A stretch of DNA of 64,000 nucleotides from an uncultured Bacteroidota bacterium (GCA_902786595.1 CADADB010000002.1:419-64418), one strand, 5' to 3'. Positions 8,368-17,229 are shown, counted from the stretch's first letter. Numbers and translations are program-made. The notes: generated by a model from the letters alone, not told the origin.

Positions 8368-9579
8368 ATGAAAGACATTCTTTTAAAACGTTTTTCCAAG
8401 TATATCTCTTACGCGACCACTGCGGATCCGGAATCCACAACCTATCCGAGCACCCAGGCGCTCCTTGATTTCGCTGATGTGATGGTGGAGGAACTGAAAA
8501 GCATTGGTATGCAAGAGGTCAAAAAAGACCAGCACGGCTATGTGACCGCCTTGCTACCTGCCAACACAACGGAAAAGCAGCCGGTCATCGGCTTTATGGC
8601 GCATCTCGACACGGCTCCCGACATGCCAGGTATTGCCGCACCGGTCATTATCCCCAACTATGACGGTGGCACCATCGTGCTGGACAAGGAATCCAACACT
8701 GTGCTCTCCCCGGAGGAATTCCCGGAACTGTTGGATTACAAAGGGAAAACCATCCTCACCACCGACGGCAAGACGCTGCTCGGCGCTGACGACAAGGCCG
8801 GCGTAGCCGAAATCGTCTGTGCGATGGAATATCTTATCCAACACCCCGAAATCAAGCATGGCGACATCAAGGTGGCCTTTTCCCACGATGAGGAAGTCGG
8901 CAACGGTGTGAAATTCTTCAATGTGGAGGATTTCGGTTGCGATTATGCCTACACGATGGACGGCGGTGCCATTGGAGAACTGGAGTTCGAGAACTTCAAT
9001 GCCGCTTCCGCCAACATCCACATCCAAGGCAAGAACATCCATCCTGGATATGCGAAGAACAAGATGGTGAACTCCCAGCTCATCGCCATGGAACTCAACG
9101 GTATGCTGCCTGCCGCACAGCGTCCCGAACACACGCAGGACTACGAGGGCTTTTATTTGCTCATCCATATTGAGGGCACGGTGGAGGAGACGAAAATGTC
9201 GTACATCATCCGAAATCACAATCGTGAGCTTTTTGAATCTCAGAAAAAGTTCATGCAGGAGATTGTCAACTTCTTGAATACCAAGTATAACAACTGCATT
9301 ACTTGCGAGATAAAAGACCAATACTACAATATGCGCGAAAAAGTGGAACCCGTTTATTACGTGGTGGAACGCGCTGTGAAGGCGATGAAGGAGGCAGACG
9401 TGGAGCCAGTTATCGTGCCCATCCGCGGTGGCACGGACGGTGCCAACCTCTCGTTCCGTAACCTCCCGTGTCCCAACATTTTCGCAGGCGGACACAATTT
9501 CCACGGCAAATACGAGTATGTGCCGCTCGAATCCATGGTGAAAGCCACGGAGGTGATTGTGAACATCGCGAAATGCTGA
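8368..9579 (+). CDS. pepT: Peptidase T (tripeptide aminopeptidase)
   Basis: A 403-residue M20B dizinc aminopeptidase that removes the N-terminal residue from tripeptides in the cytoplasm. Metal-site motifs are intact and in order: MAHLDTAPDMPG (His79, Asp81), LGADDKAGVAEI (bridging Asp about 141), FSHDEEVGNG (Glu pair about 175), DYAYTMDGG, and the C-terminal GGHNFHGKYEYVPLESM. The segment PIRGGTDGANLSFRNLPCPN supplies the substrate-binding Arg. There is no signal peptide, as expected. Length is normal for the family (about 405-410). It is a single gene bounded by its own promoter and a terminator at 9593-9630. Confidence 0.96.
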   Translation: MKDILLKRFSKYISYATTADPESTTYPSTQALLDFADVMVEELKSIGMQEVKKDQHGYVTALLPANTTEKQPVIGFMAHLDTAPDMPGIAAPVIIPNYDGGTIVLDKESNTVLSPEEFPELLDYKGKTILTTDGKTLLGADDKAGVAEIVCAMEYLIQHPEIKHGDIKVAFSHDEEVGNGVKFFNVEDFGCDYAYTMDGGAIGELEFENFNAASANIHIQGKNIHPGYAKNKMVNSQLIAMELNGMLPAAQRPEHTQDYEGFYLLIHIEGTVEETKMSYIIRNHNRELFESQKKFMQEIVNFLNTKYNNCITCEIKDQYYNMREKVEPVYYVVERAVKAMKEADVEPVIVPIRGGTDGANLSFRNLPCPNIFAGGHNFHGKYEYVPLESMVKATEVIVNIAKC

Positions 9580-9592
9580 TTGACAAGTTGTT

Positions 9593-9630
9593 AAAGAAAA
9601 AGGCACAGATTCAATGTCTGTGCCTTTTCT
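9593..9630 (+). terminator. Intrinsic terminator after pepT
   Basis: A 12-bp stem (AAAAGGCACAGA / TCTGTGCCTTTT, 7-base loop) ending in TTTTCTTT, 13 bases past the stop codon. Confidence 0.88.
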
Positions 9631-9660
9631 TTAAAGGTTTTTCGATACTGAAAAAAGTTG

Positions 9661-9668
9661 TATTTTTG
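9661..9668 (+). promoter_or_regulatory. -7 box for tRNA-Arg
   Basis: TATTTTTG, 17 bases before the tRNA 5' end; spacing matches the tRNA-Asp unit. Confidence 0.65.
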
Positions 9669-9685
9669 CGCGTTTTTTGCAAACG

Positions 9686-9757
9686 GGTCCTGTAGTTCAA
9701 TGGATAGAACGAAAGTTTCCTAAACTTTAAATTTGGGTTCGATTCCCAGCGGGACTA
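9686..9757 (+). tRNA. tRNA-Arg (anticodon CCT)
   Basis: The cloverleaf is complete: acceptor GGTCCTG with CGGGACT, D arm GTTC-AATGGATA-GAAC, anticodon stem AAAGT/ACTTT with loop TTCCTAA (anticodon CCT), T stem TTGGG/CCCAG with loop TTCGATT, discriminator A. CCA is not encoded (CTA follows), unlike the Asp and Ser genes here. Confidence 0.95.
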
Positions 9758-9824
9758 CTATTTTATCTCCGTGTATCACACGAATCTTCACGCATTATTT
9801 TCATCGCCACATCGTCGATTATCG

Positions 9825-10391
9825 TCAAAAATCATACCCGACCATCTCTCCGTGCGGGTGGATAATTGTATATTTCGTAAACCTTTCGTCCGCATTAAAT
9901 CCGTCCCCGTAATTGATAGAACCATCGCGTTTCACCTGTTTCACCGCCTTGGTGGAATAAATACTGCGTAACCGTTGGTCCCAGATGACTTCATCCGTGA
10001 TCACAGAGTCGCCGTTGGAGAGGTCGTAGATAACCACGTTGTCGGTGGCTCTGAAAAGGTTGTTGTTGACTTGGCAGGCGTAATCTGCTGTGATGACGGC
10101 TTGTTGGTGCCCGTAATCGTTGAAAGAGGTAATCACAATCCCTTTGGGGCAATCTACAAAAGAGGAATCCTCACCATAGTAACGATTGAGTATGGGCGTG
10201 TTGACGATGAAGATGGTTTTCCCGGAATCACTGACGGTAATTGTCATGTTTTCAGCGGATTCGTCAGGGAACTTCCCCTCGTATTCCAACAACTGGGTGT
10301 TTTTGTTGTTGGATTTACAGGCAGCAAAAAGCATCATAATGCACGAGGCGATTATGATGCTTTTGTGAACGTATTTAAGGTTAAAAGGCAT
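9825..10391 (-). CDS. lptC: LPS export periplasmic protein LptC-like lipoprotein
   Basis: A 188-residue protein whose N terminus is a lipoprotein signal (MMLFAACKS, Cys about 25), followed by beta-strand-rich sequence. The segments EGKFPDESAENMTITVSDSG, ADYACQVNNNLFRATDNVVI and SVITDEVIWDQRLRSIYS match the LptC/YrbK fold of Bacteroidota, which usually carries a lipobox. It would take lipopolysaccharide from the LptBFG transporter and pass it on. It is last in the minus-strand pdxA-coaX-OMP-TPR operon, nine bases after the TPR gene, an order common in Bacteroidales. In many relatives a CorC-like gene and a peptidyl-prolyl isomerase follow; here tRNA-Arg comes instead. Confidence 0.85.
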   Translation of the reverse strand: MPFNLKYVHKSIIIASCIMMLFAACKSNNKNTQLLEYEGKFPDESAENMTITVSDSGKTIFIVNTPILNRYYGEDSSFVDCPKGIVITSFNDYGHQQAVITADYACQVNNNLFRATDNVVIYDLSNGDSVITDEVIWDQRLRSIYSTKAVKQVKRDGSINYGDGFNADERFTKYTIIHPHGEMVGYDF

Positions 10392-10400
10392 TCTGGAAGA

Positions 10401-11852
10401 TTACCTTACGGTCGTATTCTCTTGGATCCAGCATCCCACGTGGTAGGAGGCGCCACTGTTCAAACCGCGTTTGAAGAGTTCATCCTTGCTCGGGAATCTC
10501 AGTTTGGCGCGTTTGGCGTTGGCATCGTTGGCGCAGCTCGGATCCACAGCGGCAGCTTTTGCGTATTTGTCGGCGGCAGCCCAGGTGTAAGCACCAGGAA
10601 CTTGTTCGTCACCGCATCTTCCACCAGAGTTGGCGTAGAGGTCGCCGATAAGGATATAAGCTTTGCCCATGTTCGGTCTTGCCTTCAGAGCGTCGTATGC
10701 GGCGGAGCGGGATTCAGAGTAGGAACCCTTCATCTGGTAGGCCAGTGCCAACATATAGTAGGCGTCGGCTTTCTGATCGTGGGTCTCGCTCAGGTTAGCG
10801 GCCTCTCTGAAGTAGTCGATAGCGCTGGCCACTTCTTCATCCTTCTTGGAGGTCAGGTAGTTTTGCAGCGTGAGGTTACCCATCATGTATGCGGAATTGC
10901 GGCTCGGGCTGGCTTTGTGCAGGATGGCCAGGGCTTCCTGGAACAGCGGGCTCGTTACGCAGTTGCCCTTGTACATCGTGTTCACCATCTTGCTGACAGC
11001 AGGCAGGTCGTTCTTGATGTCCTCGAACTTCTTGGCATAGAGCATTTCCAGTACTTCGCAGGAGGCATAGGGCTTCACAGCATTCTCAATCTTGGCCAAT
11101 GTTTTACGGTAGTTGACAATGAGCTTGGACTGACGGTTGGTATCAGCGGTGAGCTTCTTGGCTTGCTTTTCGTAAGCCACGAGGTCAATCTCGTTGTTGT
11201 CCAACTGGGCTTTCAAAGCTTCCAACGCATCGGTACCGGACTCGTAAGCTTTCGTGGCATTCAAGATGGAGAGGTCGATGTAGTCGGTAGCGCGCTCGTA
11301 AGCTTCCACCACGATAGAGGTGTCCTTTCTCGCTTTGGTCAGGTTCTCTGCCAGCTGGAAGTAGGTGTCCCAAATGGCCGGCTGAGTGTTCTCTTTCTCC
11401 ATTTCCACAGATTGCACAAACCATTGATAAGCTTGTTCAAACTGGTCTTTTCTGTAGCGGATGGTGTTGTATGCTTTGAACCCGAGTCCTGAACCGGGGG
11501 TGAACTTTTCCGGGAAATAGTTGCTGCGGGTGTCAAACGTGTACAACAAGGAGTCGATAAGCAGTTCGCGGCGTGCGGAATCCTTTTCATCCTTGATCAG
11601 GTTCTGGAAGAGCGTCTGAGCATTGGTGTAGATGCCGTCCCAAGCGCAAGGGCTGTGTTGGATCACATACTGCCAAGCTTCGTAAGCATCCACATAATTT
11701 TTGGCGTTGTAAAAAGTTCTGAAATTGGTGATCTGTTCCAAGCATTTCAAAGAGTCGGCTTCATTAGCCCCGTACTTGAAGGGGCAAGGATTTTGAGCGA
11801 AAATGAAGCTGCTACTTAAAACGAATGCAATAATCGCAAAAATCTTTTTCAT
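10401..11852 (-). CDS. Exported tetratricopeptide-repeat protein
   Basis: A 483-residue protein with a signal peptide (about 1-19, ending FIFAQ) and helical repeats. TPR-like units are clear around ITNFRTFYNAKNYVDAYEAW, AIDYFREAANLSETHDQKAD and AYYMLALAYQMKGSYSESRS. Two Cys near the start (NPCPFKY, SLKCLEQ) and a Cys-containing C terminus suggest a periplasmic protein with possible disulfides. Its neighbours (an outer membrane barrel upstream, LptC downstream) and its conserved place in Bacteroidales suggest a role in outer membrane assembly or surface trafficking; that is inference. No enzymatic motif is seen. Confidence 0.78.
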   Translation of the reverse strand: MKKIFAIIAFVLSSSFIFAQNPCPFKYGANEADSLKCLEQITNFRTFYNAKNYVDAYEAWQYVIQHSPCAWDGIYTNAQTLFQNLIKDEKDSARRELLIDSLLYTFDTRSNYFPEKFTPGSGLGFKAYNTIRYRKDQFEQAYQWFVQSVEMEKENTQPAIWDTYFQLAENLTKARKDTSIVVEAYERATDYIDLSILNATKAYESGTDALEALKAQLDNNEIDLVAYEKQAKKLTADTNRQSKLIVNYRKTLAKIENAVKPYASCEVLEMLYAKKFEDIKNDLPAVSKMVNTMYKGNCVTSPLFQEALAILHKASPSRNSAYMMGNLTLQNYLTSKKDEEVASAIDYFREAANLSETHDQKADAYYMLALAYQMKGSYSESRSAAYDALKARPNMGKAYILIGDLYANSGGRCGDEQVPGAYTWAAADKYAKAAAVDPSCANDANAKRAKLRFPSKDELFKRGLNSGASYHVGCWIQENTTVR

Positions 11853-11883
11853 TTTAGTTTTATTTTATAGGGTTATTATATTT

Positions 11884-13164
11884 CTAATCTAATTTTACTC
11901 TTTGATACCAGCGTTCCTGAAGGGTGAAGCAGAAGGAGAATCTGAAGTAGTCTTGTCGGATGAGGTCTTTGACCAGCGTTCCGGTTTTTCCATATTCGAA
12001 CAAGATGTTGAGAGATGAATGAGTATTGAAAGAGGTTAGTGGAATTCCTACGCCCAAACAGACTCCAAATTCGGAGATAGGTTTATTGCGCAACAACAAT
12101 TCTCCGGTGGAATAACGACCGCCGACACGGAATATCATTTTTTTGAAGAACTTATTGGAAGTAGGATCCGGGATGAATTGGGCTCCAAAAGAGGCCATGA
12201 TGGTGTTTTGCAAAGAGTCACAGGGTTTCATGAACTTGAAGTTGGCCCAATTTTGCCAGGTCACGTCCCCGGCAATGATCAGTTTGTCGTTGAATGCATA
12301 ACTCAGTCCGGCACCCACCGATTGCGGGATGTTCAGCGTGCCTCGCAAATCATTCTTGTACAAGACAGTGTCGTAAGTGGAAGTGCTGATAAAACTTCCT
12401 GTATAGGCATTGATTAACAGCTTTTCTTTTGCCCAAATGTAGGCAGTGTTGCTATAAACGGCGCCCAGTCCGATCTTGTGCTTTTCCCCGATGTTGAAAA
12501 AGTACTGCAATCCGCCTTCCAGATAGATACCATCTATAAGGTAAGCATCGTTGACGTGCGAATTCAAGAAGGTGTTATCATCAAATTCGGTGTTGCTTGA
12601 GGCGAAAATGGTACCGAACATATAACTGGCATTCAATCCGATAGAAAGCCCTTTACAAATTCTGAAGGCGTTTCCCCAATAAAGTTGGTTCAGTCCCCCG
12701 TCTCCGGAATAGGTGTAATCAACCTCCCCGACATTGGGGATGTTTTTCGTTGTTGTAATTTCATAACCCACGGTGCTGAAAGCTCTGATGCCAACGCTGG
12801 TGCGCCAGTGGCGGGTGACAGGCAAGCCAATAGCCAGATAATTGGGTTTCGCGAATGAGTTTTTCTGGCTGATCCCTTTTTGTGAGAGTTTAGAATAGTA
12901 AATGGAAGCGGCGGCATCTGCAAGGAAGGACAATGAGTCGAAAGCAGCGTAGGAGGCAGGATTCCTGAAATTGATGTAATAAGGGTTCTGCATGGCGTAT
13001 GAAACGCTGCCCATTGCATCCAAAGTGCCGTTGGATAAATGATTTATGGAACCAATCCCGTAACTTGAATAAGGCATACGGATTTCATTCTGCGCTTGTG
13101 CAAAAGAGAAACACAAACAGCAAAACACCAACATCCATAATATCTGTTTAGCTTTTAGATGCAT
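11884..13164 (-). CDS. Outer membrane beta-barrel protein, OmpP1/FadL-like
   Basis: A 426-residue protein with a signal peptide (ending CFSFAQAQ) followed by MPYSSYGIGSINHLSNGTLDAMGSVSYA. That opening and the barrel strands with many Gly and aromatic residues (LAIGLPVTRHWRTSVGIRAF, LSIGLNASYMFGTIFAS, FRVGGRYSTGELLLR) fit FadL/OmpP1-type Bacteroidota outer membrane proteins. The ATG overlaps the coaX 3' end by 17 bases, which suggests translational coupling. Ligand unknown; FadL relatives carry hydrophobic compounds. It sits in the pdxA-coaX-OMP-TPR-lptC operon, so an envelope biogenesis link is plausible. Confidence 0.78.
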   Translation of the reverse strand: MHLKAKQILWMLVFCCLCFSFAQAQNEIRMPYSSYGIGSINHLSNGTLDAMGSVSYAMQNPYYINFRNPASYAAFDSLSFLADAAASIYYSKLSQKGISQKNSFAKPNYLAIGLPVTRHWRTSVGIRAFSTVGYEITTTKNIPNVGEVDYTYSGDGGLNQLYWGNAFRICKGLSIGLNASYMFGTIFASSNTEFDDNTFLNSHVNDAYLIDGIYLEGGLQYFFNIGEKHKIGLGAVYSNTAYIWAKEKLLINAYTGSFISTSTYDTVLYKNDLRGTLNIPQSVGAGLSYAFNDKLIIAGDVTWQNWANFKFMKPCDSLQNTIMASFGAQFIPDPTSNKFFKKMIFRVGGRYSTGELLLRNKPISEFGVCLGVGIPLTSFNTHSSLNILFEYGKTGTLVKDLIRQDYFRFSFCFTLQERWYQRVKLD

Positions 13165-13879
13165 TTAATACTAATATTTTATGCAATCCGACAAGAATCG
13201 GATTTTGGGCGGCAAATATACGTTTTTTTATGGAATTTTGTAACAGTTCCGCATCCCCTCCGGAAAGAATAACTTTCAAGCGGTCGTAATGTCTTGAATA
13301 TTGACGGATTAACCCTTCAATTTCTTGGGTGATGCCATTCATCACCCCGGAAAGGATGGAGTTTTCGGTACTGTCGCCCACAAAAAAATCTATTTTCTTC
13401 GGTTCTACGAAAGGCAAGCGTGCCGTCAATTGCGACAATGCTTGAAAGCGCATCCGCACTCCCGGCGCGATGCTCCCTCCCAAATATTCCCCCTTTTCGT
13501 TCACAAAATCTGCCACCAAACAGGTTCCCGCCATGATGGAAAGTATATTTCTGTTTGGGTATAAAGCGTTGGCACCCACCGCGTTTGCAATTCGGTCAGT
13601 GCCTAAAGTCTTCGGTGTGGCATATTGAATATGGATAGGCAGAAGGCAGGAAGCGGAAAAACGTTGTAACTGGGTTCTTTCATCAAGCCATTGCAACACT
13701 GTCTCATCATCTTTACTCACAGAGGAAACAATGGTCCGTTCAATGGAATATCGGCAAAAAACAGCTTCTAAAAATGAAATTGACAACTTTTTTTCTGAAA
13801 AAAGATCGCAAAGAACTCCTTTTTCAGAAAAAACAGCCACCTTTTGCAACGTGTTTCCTATGTCAATAACCAAATCCAT
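13148..13879 (-). CDS. coaX: Type III pantothenate kinase
   Basis: A 243-residue CoaX of the ASKHA fold, catalysing the first step of coenzyme A synthesis. Motifs: MDLVIDIGNTLQKVAVFSE (phosphate 1 loop with catalytic-site Asp6), KTLGTDRIANAVGANALYP (pantothenate and dimer region) and AGTCLVADFVNEKGEYLGGS (phosphate 2). Length is near the usual 240-260. Type III enzymes need a monovalent cation and are not inhibited by CoA. The start lies 13 bases after the pdxA stop; the 3' end overlaps the next gene. It is the sole pantothenate kinase in the window. Confidence 0.94.
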   Translation of the reverse strand: MDLVIDIGNTLQKVAVFSEKGVLCDLFSEKKLSISFLEAVFCRYSIERTIVSSVSKDDETVLQWLDERTQLQRFSASCLLPIHIQYATPKTLGTDRIANAVGANALYPNRNILSIMAGTCLVADFVNEKGEYLGGSIAPGVRMRFQALSQLTARLPFVEPKKIDFFVGDSTENSILSGVMNGITQEIEGLIRQYSRHYDRLKVILSGGDAELLQNSIKKRIFAAQNPILVGLHKILVLNASKS

Positions 13880-13892
13880 TATTCCTATCCTC

Positions 13893-14939
13893 TCATCCTC
13901 TCCTTTTCTCCTCCCTTTTCATCTCCTTTTCATCTCCCTTCCGATTCCGCAGGATATCCACCGCCAGATAGATGGCGTTCCGCATGGACTGGGCGTCTGC
14001 GATATTTTTGCCGGCTATGTCGTAAGCGGTACCATGGGCGGGGGCGGTATGCACGATGGGCAGACCGGCGGTGAAGCACACGCCGTCCTTTCCCAATAGT
14101 TTGAACGGGATCATGCCTTGATCGTGGTACATGGCCAGTACGGCGTCAAACCGGCTGTAGGCACCGGAGGCGAAGAATCCGTCAGCCGAGAATGGACCGA
14201 AGGCGTTGATTCCGTTGTGGAACGCTTGATTCACGGCAGGTTGTATAATATTTTGCTCTTCGTTTCCGAGGAGTCCGTCATCGCCGTTGTGCGGGTTAAG
14301 GGCAAGCACGGCAATGGTGGGGTTGTTGAGGGCGAAATCCTTTTTCAGGGAAAAATTCAGCGTCTCGATTTTTTGCAACACTTTTTCTGTGGAGATGTTC
14401 TCAACCACCGATTTGACGGGGATATGGTTGGTGACAAATCCCATGCGGAGGTTTTCGCTCACCAGCATCATCAGACACGGATGTTCTTTCTCGCCAAAAT
14501 AATGGTTGAAGAACTCAGCGTGCCCTGAAAAAACAAATTTGTCAGATTGGATATTGTTTTTGTTCATGGGAGCGGTCACGATGGCATCAATGAGTTTGTT
14601 TTTCAAGTCGCGGCCTGCAGCATACAAGGATCGCTCTGACATTTGTCCGGCAATTTTCGTCGAGGTACCCAAATCCAATTTCACTTCTTCCTCATACAAA
14701 TTAATCAGATTAGGGCGTTTGGTGGAAAGTTGCTCTGCTGTTTTGGTGAATTGGAAGGTGAAATCGGGCATTTCCATATATTTCTTATGGTATGAGGCCA
14801 CTTTTGACAATCCATAAACAACAGGGGTGCAAATCTCCATGATTCTGTTGTCACTCAATGATTTGATGATTACTTCGTAGCTGATACCGTTGATATCGCC
14901 CTGTGTGATACCGATCACAAAATTTTTATTTTCCGCCAT
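13893..14939 (-). CDS. pdxA: 4-hydroxythreonine-4-phosphate dehydrogenase
   Basis: A 348-residue PdxA for the DXP-dependent pyridoxal phosphate pathway; it oxidises 4-phosphohydroxy-L-threonine. The sequence has the start FVIGITQGDINGISYEVI, the metal His in FSGHAEFFNHYF, ALNPHNGDDGLLGNEE, and MYHDQGMIPFKLLGKDG with VHTAPAHGTAYDIAGK near the end. The last 17 residues (RKGDEKEMKREEKRRG) come from a CTCCTTTTCATCTCC-type repeat and look like a repeat-driven tail extension. It is the promoter-proximal gene of its operon (box at 14962-14969). serC, also a B6-pathway enzyme, lies next along the chromosome. Confidence 0.95.
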   Translation of the reverse strand: MAENKNFVIGITQGDINGISYEVIIKSLSDNRIMEICTPVVYGLSKVASYHKKYMEMPDFTFQFTKTAEQLSTKRPNLINLYEEEVKLDLGTSTKIAGQMSERSLYAAGRDLKNKLIDAIVTAPMNKNNIQSDKFVFSGHAEFFNHYFGEKEHPCLMMLVSENLRMGFVTNHIPVKSVVENISTEKVLQKIETLNFSLKKDFALNNPTIAVLALNPHNGDDGLLGNEEQNIIQPAVNQAFHNGINAFGPFSADGFFASGAYSRFDAVLAMYHDQGMIPFKLLGKDGVCFTAGLPIVHTAPAHGTAYDIAGKNIADAQSMRNAIYLAVDILRNRKGDEKEMKREEKRRG

Positions 14940-14961
14940 AAACCATGAATTTTAACGGTTG

Positions 14962-14969
14962 CAAAGATA
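14962..14969 (-). promoter_or_regulatory. -7 box for the pdxA-coaX-lptC operon
   Basis: TATCTTTG on the minus strand, 22 bases before the pdxA ATG. Confidence 0.6.
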
Positions 14970-14971
14970 AT

Positions 14972-15005
14972 AAAAAAGTAGAGACGCGGCATGCCGCGTC
15001 TCTAC
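14972..15005 (-). terminator. 28-bp palindrome with T-run: likely serA terminator (palindrome family copy 1)
   Basis: Bases 14978-15005 are a perfect 28-bp palindrome with arms GTAGAGACG / CGTCTCTAC and core CGGCATGCCG. On the minus strand six Ts follow (14972-14977), 24 bases past the serA stop, so it should act as an intrinsic terminator. Six more copies of the family lie at 42531, 44728, 44821, 46270, 46909 and 52391. Confidence 0.8.
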
Positions 15006-15029
15006 ACAAAAAATAAGGAAATGTTTTTC

Positions 15030-15947
15030 CTATTTGTTCACTTGGAATTTCTTGTCGCCGTTCACGAAGAAGTTCACAATCTGATTGGCTGCGGCCAAAC
15101 CAGCATTGATATTGGCTTCTGCAGTTTCGGCACCCTGTTTTTTCGGGGTGGCGAAGAAGCGTTTCTCGAATTTGTTGAATTCGTCGAGAGCATCGGGAGC
15201 GATGTCGGTGCAGTATTTGAGGTCTTCGCGCTCAGCCATCAAAGCGATGAGTTCTCCCTCGTTAATGACTTCCTTGCGGGCGGTGTTGATCACGCAGCCG
15301 CCTTTGGGCATGAGGCCGACAAGAGCTTTGTTGATGGACTTTTTGGTCTGGTCGTTAGCGGGAATATGCAGGGAGATGTAGTTGCAGTTCTTGTACATCT
15401 CTTCGAGAGTGGCGGGAACGACCACGCCTTCGGCTTCCATTTTCTCTTTCGGGACGAAGGGGTCGAATGCCCAGACTTCCATGCCGAGAGCACGGGCTTT
15501 TTCAGCCACGAGGCGACCGACGTTACCGTATGCCTGGATACCGACTTTTTTGCCTTTCAGTTCGGCGCCGGTGCCGGGTTTGAAGGTGTTGCGGGCCATG
15601 TAAATCATCATGCCGAGAGCAAGTTCAGCTACAGCATTGGAGTTCTGGCCGGGGGTGTTCATTGCCACGATGTTGTTGGCGGTGCAGGCGGCGAGGTCGA
15701 GGTTGTCGAAGCCGGCGCCAGCGCGCACAACCACCTTGAGGTTCTTGGCGGCATCAATCACCTGGGCCGTCACTTTGTCGGAACGGACAATCATGGCGTC
15801 CACGTCAGCGACTGCTGCGTAGAGTTCCTCTGCGGTTTCGTATTTTTCCAGCAGAACTAATTCATAACCAGCTTTTTCCACGATAGCGCGAATGCCATCG
15901 ACAGCGGCTTTTGCAAAAGGTTTTTGGGTTGCAACTAATACTTTCAT
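15030..15947 (-). CDS. serA: D-3-phosphoglycerate dehydrogenase, short form without ACT domain
   Basis: A 305-residue NAD-dependent 2-hydroxyacid dehydrogenase for the first step of serine synthesis. The NAD-binding core reads GKKVGIQAYGNVGRLVAEKA, with VVRAGAGFDNLDL before it and GGCVINTARKEVINEGELI (catalytic Arg) after. The usual C-terminal catalytic His motif (TPHxG) is replaced by FFATPKKQGAETAEAN, i.e. Lys for His. From memory this substitution marks the type III enzymes of Bacteroidota and Entamoeba, which also lack the regulatory ACT domain, so it is probably active. It follows serC in the same direction with no clear promoter between, so the two are likely co-transcribed. Confidence 0.93.
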   Translation of the reverse strand: MKVLVATQKPFAKAAVDGIRAIVEKAGYELVLLEKYETAEELYAAVADVDAMIVRSDKVTAQVIDAAKNLKVVVRAGAGFDNLDLAACTANNIVAMNTPGQNSNAVAELALGMMIYMARNTFKPGTGAELKGKKVGIQAYGNVGRLVAEKARALGMEVWAFDPFVPKEKMEAEGVVVPATLEEMYKNCNYISLHIPANDQTKKSINKALVGLMPKGGCVINTARKEVINEGELIALMAEREDLKYCTDIAPDALDEFNKFEKRFFATPKKQGAETAEANINAGLAAANQIVNFFVNGDKKFQVNK

Positions 15948-16010
15948 TATTATTATTGTTTTTAATTAGTTAACGGTGAATGGCGAGCAGCGAGTTGCTT
16001 AGGTCGCGAA

Positions 16011-16041
16011 CTACTCACTGCTCACTGTTCACTGTTCACTT
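16011..16041. repeat. ACTCACTGCTCACTGTTCACT tandem repeat
   Basis: Imperfect octamer-type repeats (TCACTGTT/CTCACTGC) fill much of the serC-serA gap. The reverse complement of the same unit occurs at 53740-53764. Confidence 0.6.
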
Positions 16042-16047
16042 AAAAAA

Positions 16048-17166
16048 TTATTTGTTCGCTTTTTCGAAATCTTGCATGCAAGCCACAAGAGCTTCAACGT
16101 CTTCCACGGTGCAGGCGTTGTAGAGGGAAGCGCGGAAACCACCCACGGAACGGTGACCCTTGATACCGATCATGCCGCGTTCTTTGGCGAAGGCCATGAA
16201 GGCGTCTTGTTTGTCTTCGTAACCGGGAGCCATCACCCAGCAGTGGTTCATGATGGAGCGGTCGGCCTTGTCGGCGACAGTGCCCACGAACATGCTGTTG
16301 CGGTCGATTTCGTCGTACAGCAGGTTGGATTTCTTCATGTTGATTTTGTTCATTTCAGCGACACCGCCGATGGTGTTCTTGAGCCAGCTGAGGGTTTCGT
16401 GCATCACGAAGATGGGGAGCACGGGAGGAGTGTTGAACATGGAGATGTTCTTGGCTTCCTCGGCAGCGTGGGTGCGGTAGTCCACCATGGTGGGCAGCGG
16501 ATTCATGTAAGCGCGATTGCCGATCTGGCCGAGGATGTCCTTGCGCACGATCACAAAGGTGACACCAGCAGGGCCGACATTCTTCTGGGCACCACCGTAG
16601 ATGAGGCCGTATTTGGTCACATCGACGGGACGGCTCATGATGTCGGAGCTCATGTCAGCGACGAGCATCACATTGTTGCACTCAGCAGCGGTGAAGTCCT
16701 TGCGGATCTCAGTGCCGTAGATGGTGTTGTTGGTGGTGATGTGGAAATAGTCGGCGTCAGCGGGGACAGTCCATCCTTTGGGGATGTAGTTGTAGGTTTT
16801 GTCCTCGGAAGAGGCGACGATTTCCGTTGTGCCGAAGTTTTTGGCTTCTTTGGCGGCCTTCTTGGCCCAGACACCGGTTTGGAGGTAAGCGGCTTTGGTC
16901 TTCATCAGGTTAGCGGGCACCATGAAGAACTGGGTGCTGGCGCCACCACCGAGGAAGAGCACCTCGTAGTTGTCGGGGATGTTGAGCAGGTCGCGCCAAA
17001 GTTGGCGGGTTTCTGCCATAAGACGTTCCCAACCCGGGGTGCGGTGGGAAATCTCCATCAGGCCGATGCCGGTGTTGTCGAAATTGCGGATAGCGTTGAT
17101 CGTGGATTCAACAGCTTCTTTCGGAAGGACGCAAGGTCCTGCGTTAAAATTGTGTACTTCTTTCAT
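16048..17166 (-). CDS. serC: Phosphoserine aminotransferase
   Basis: The ATG at 17166 gives a 372-residue PLP enzyme; a TTG two codons upstream is unlikely. It makes phosphoserine from 3-phosphohydroxypyruvate and also serves the B6 pathway. The signature NFNAGPCVLPKEAVE opens the protein, EVLFLGGGASTQFFMVP binds the phosphate, and GLIYGGAQKNVGPAGVTFVI contains the PLP-binding Lys. The C-terminal GHRSVGGFRASLYNA contributes substrate Arg residues. It is promoter-proximal (TATCTTTG at 17222-17229), followed by serA, so two serine-pathway steps share a transcript. serB is not in view. Confidence 0.96.
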   Translation of the reverse strand: MKEVHNFNAGPCVLPKEAVESTINAIRNFDNTGIGLMEISHRTPGWERLMAETRQLWRDLLNIPDNYEVLFLGGGASTQFFMVPANLMKTKAAYLQTGVWAKKAAKEAKNFGTTEIVASSEDKTYNYIPKGWTVPADADYFHITTNNTIYGTEIRKDFTAAECNNVMLVADMSSDIMSRPVDVTKYGLIYGGAQKNVGPAGVTFVIVRKDILGQIGNRAYMNPLPTMVDYRTHAAEEAKNISMFNTPPVLPIFVMHETLSWLKNTIGGVAEMNKINMKKSNLLYDEIDRNSMFVGTVADKADRSIMNHCWVMAPGYEDKQDAFMAFAKERGMIGIKGHRSVGGFRASLYNACTVEDVEALVACMQDFEKANK

Positions 17167-17221
17167 AATCAATAAGATATGTTATTTTTGGATTTAATAT
17201 TTAAGGTATAATAAGATTCGG

Positions 17222-17229
17222 CAAAGATA
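17222..17229 (-). promoter_or_regulatory. -7 box for serC-serA
   Basis: TATCTTTG on the minus strand, 55 bases before the serC ATG. Confidence 0.55.

Noticed and set aside
9975-11492. 505-residue plus-strand open frame over lptC and the TPR gene
   Set aside because: It spans two clear minus-strand genes and their gap; low-information Val/Gly-rich composition typical of a shadow frame.
16072-17175. 367-residue plus-strand open frame over serC
   Set aside because: Antisense shadow of a clear aminotransferase gene.
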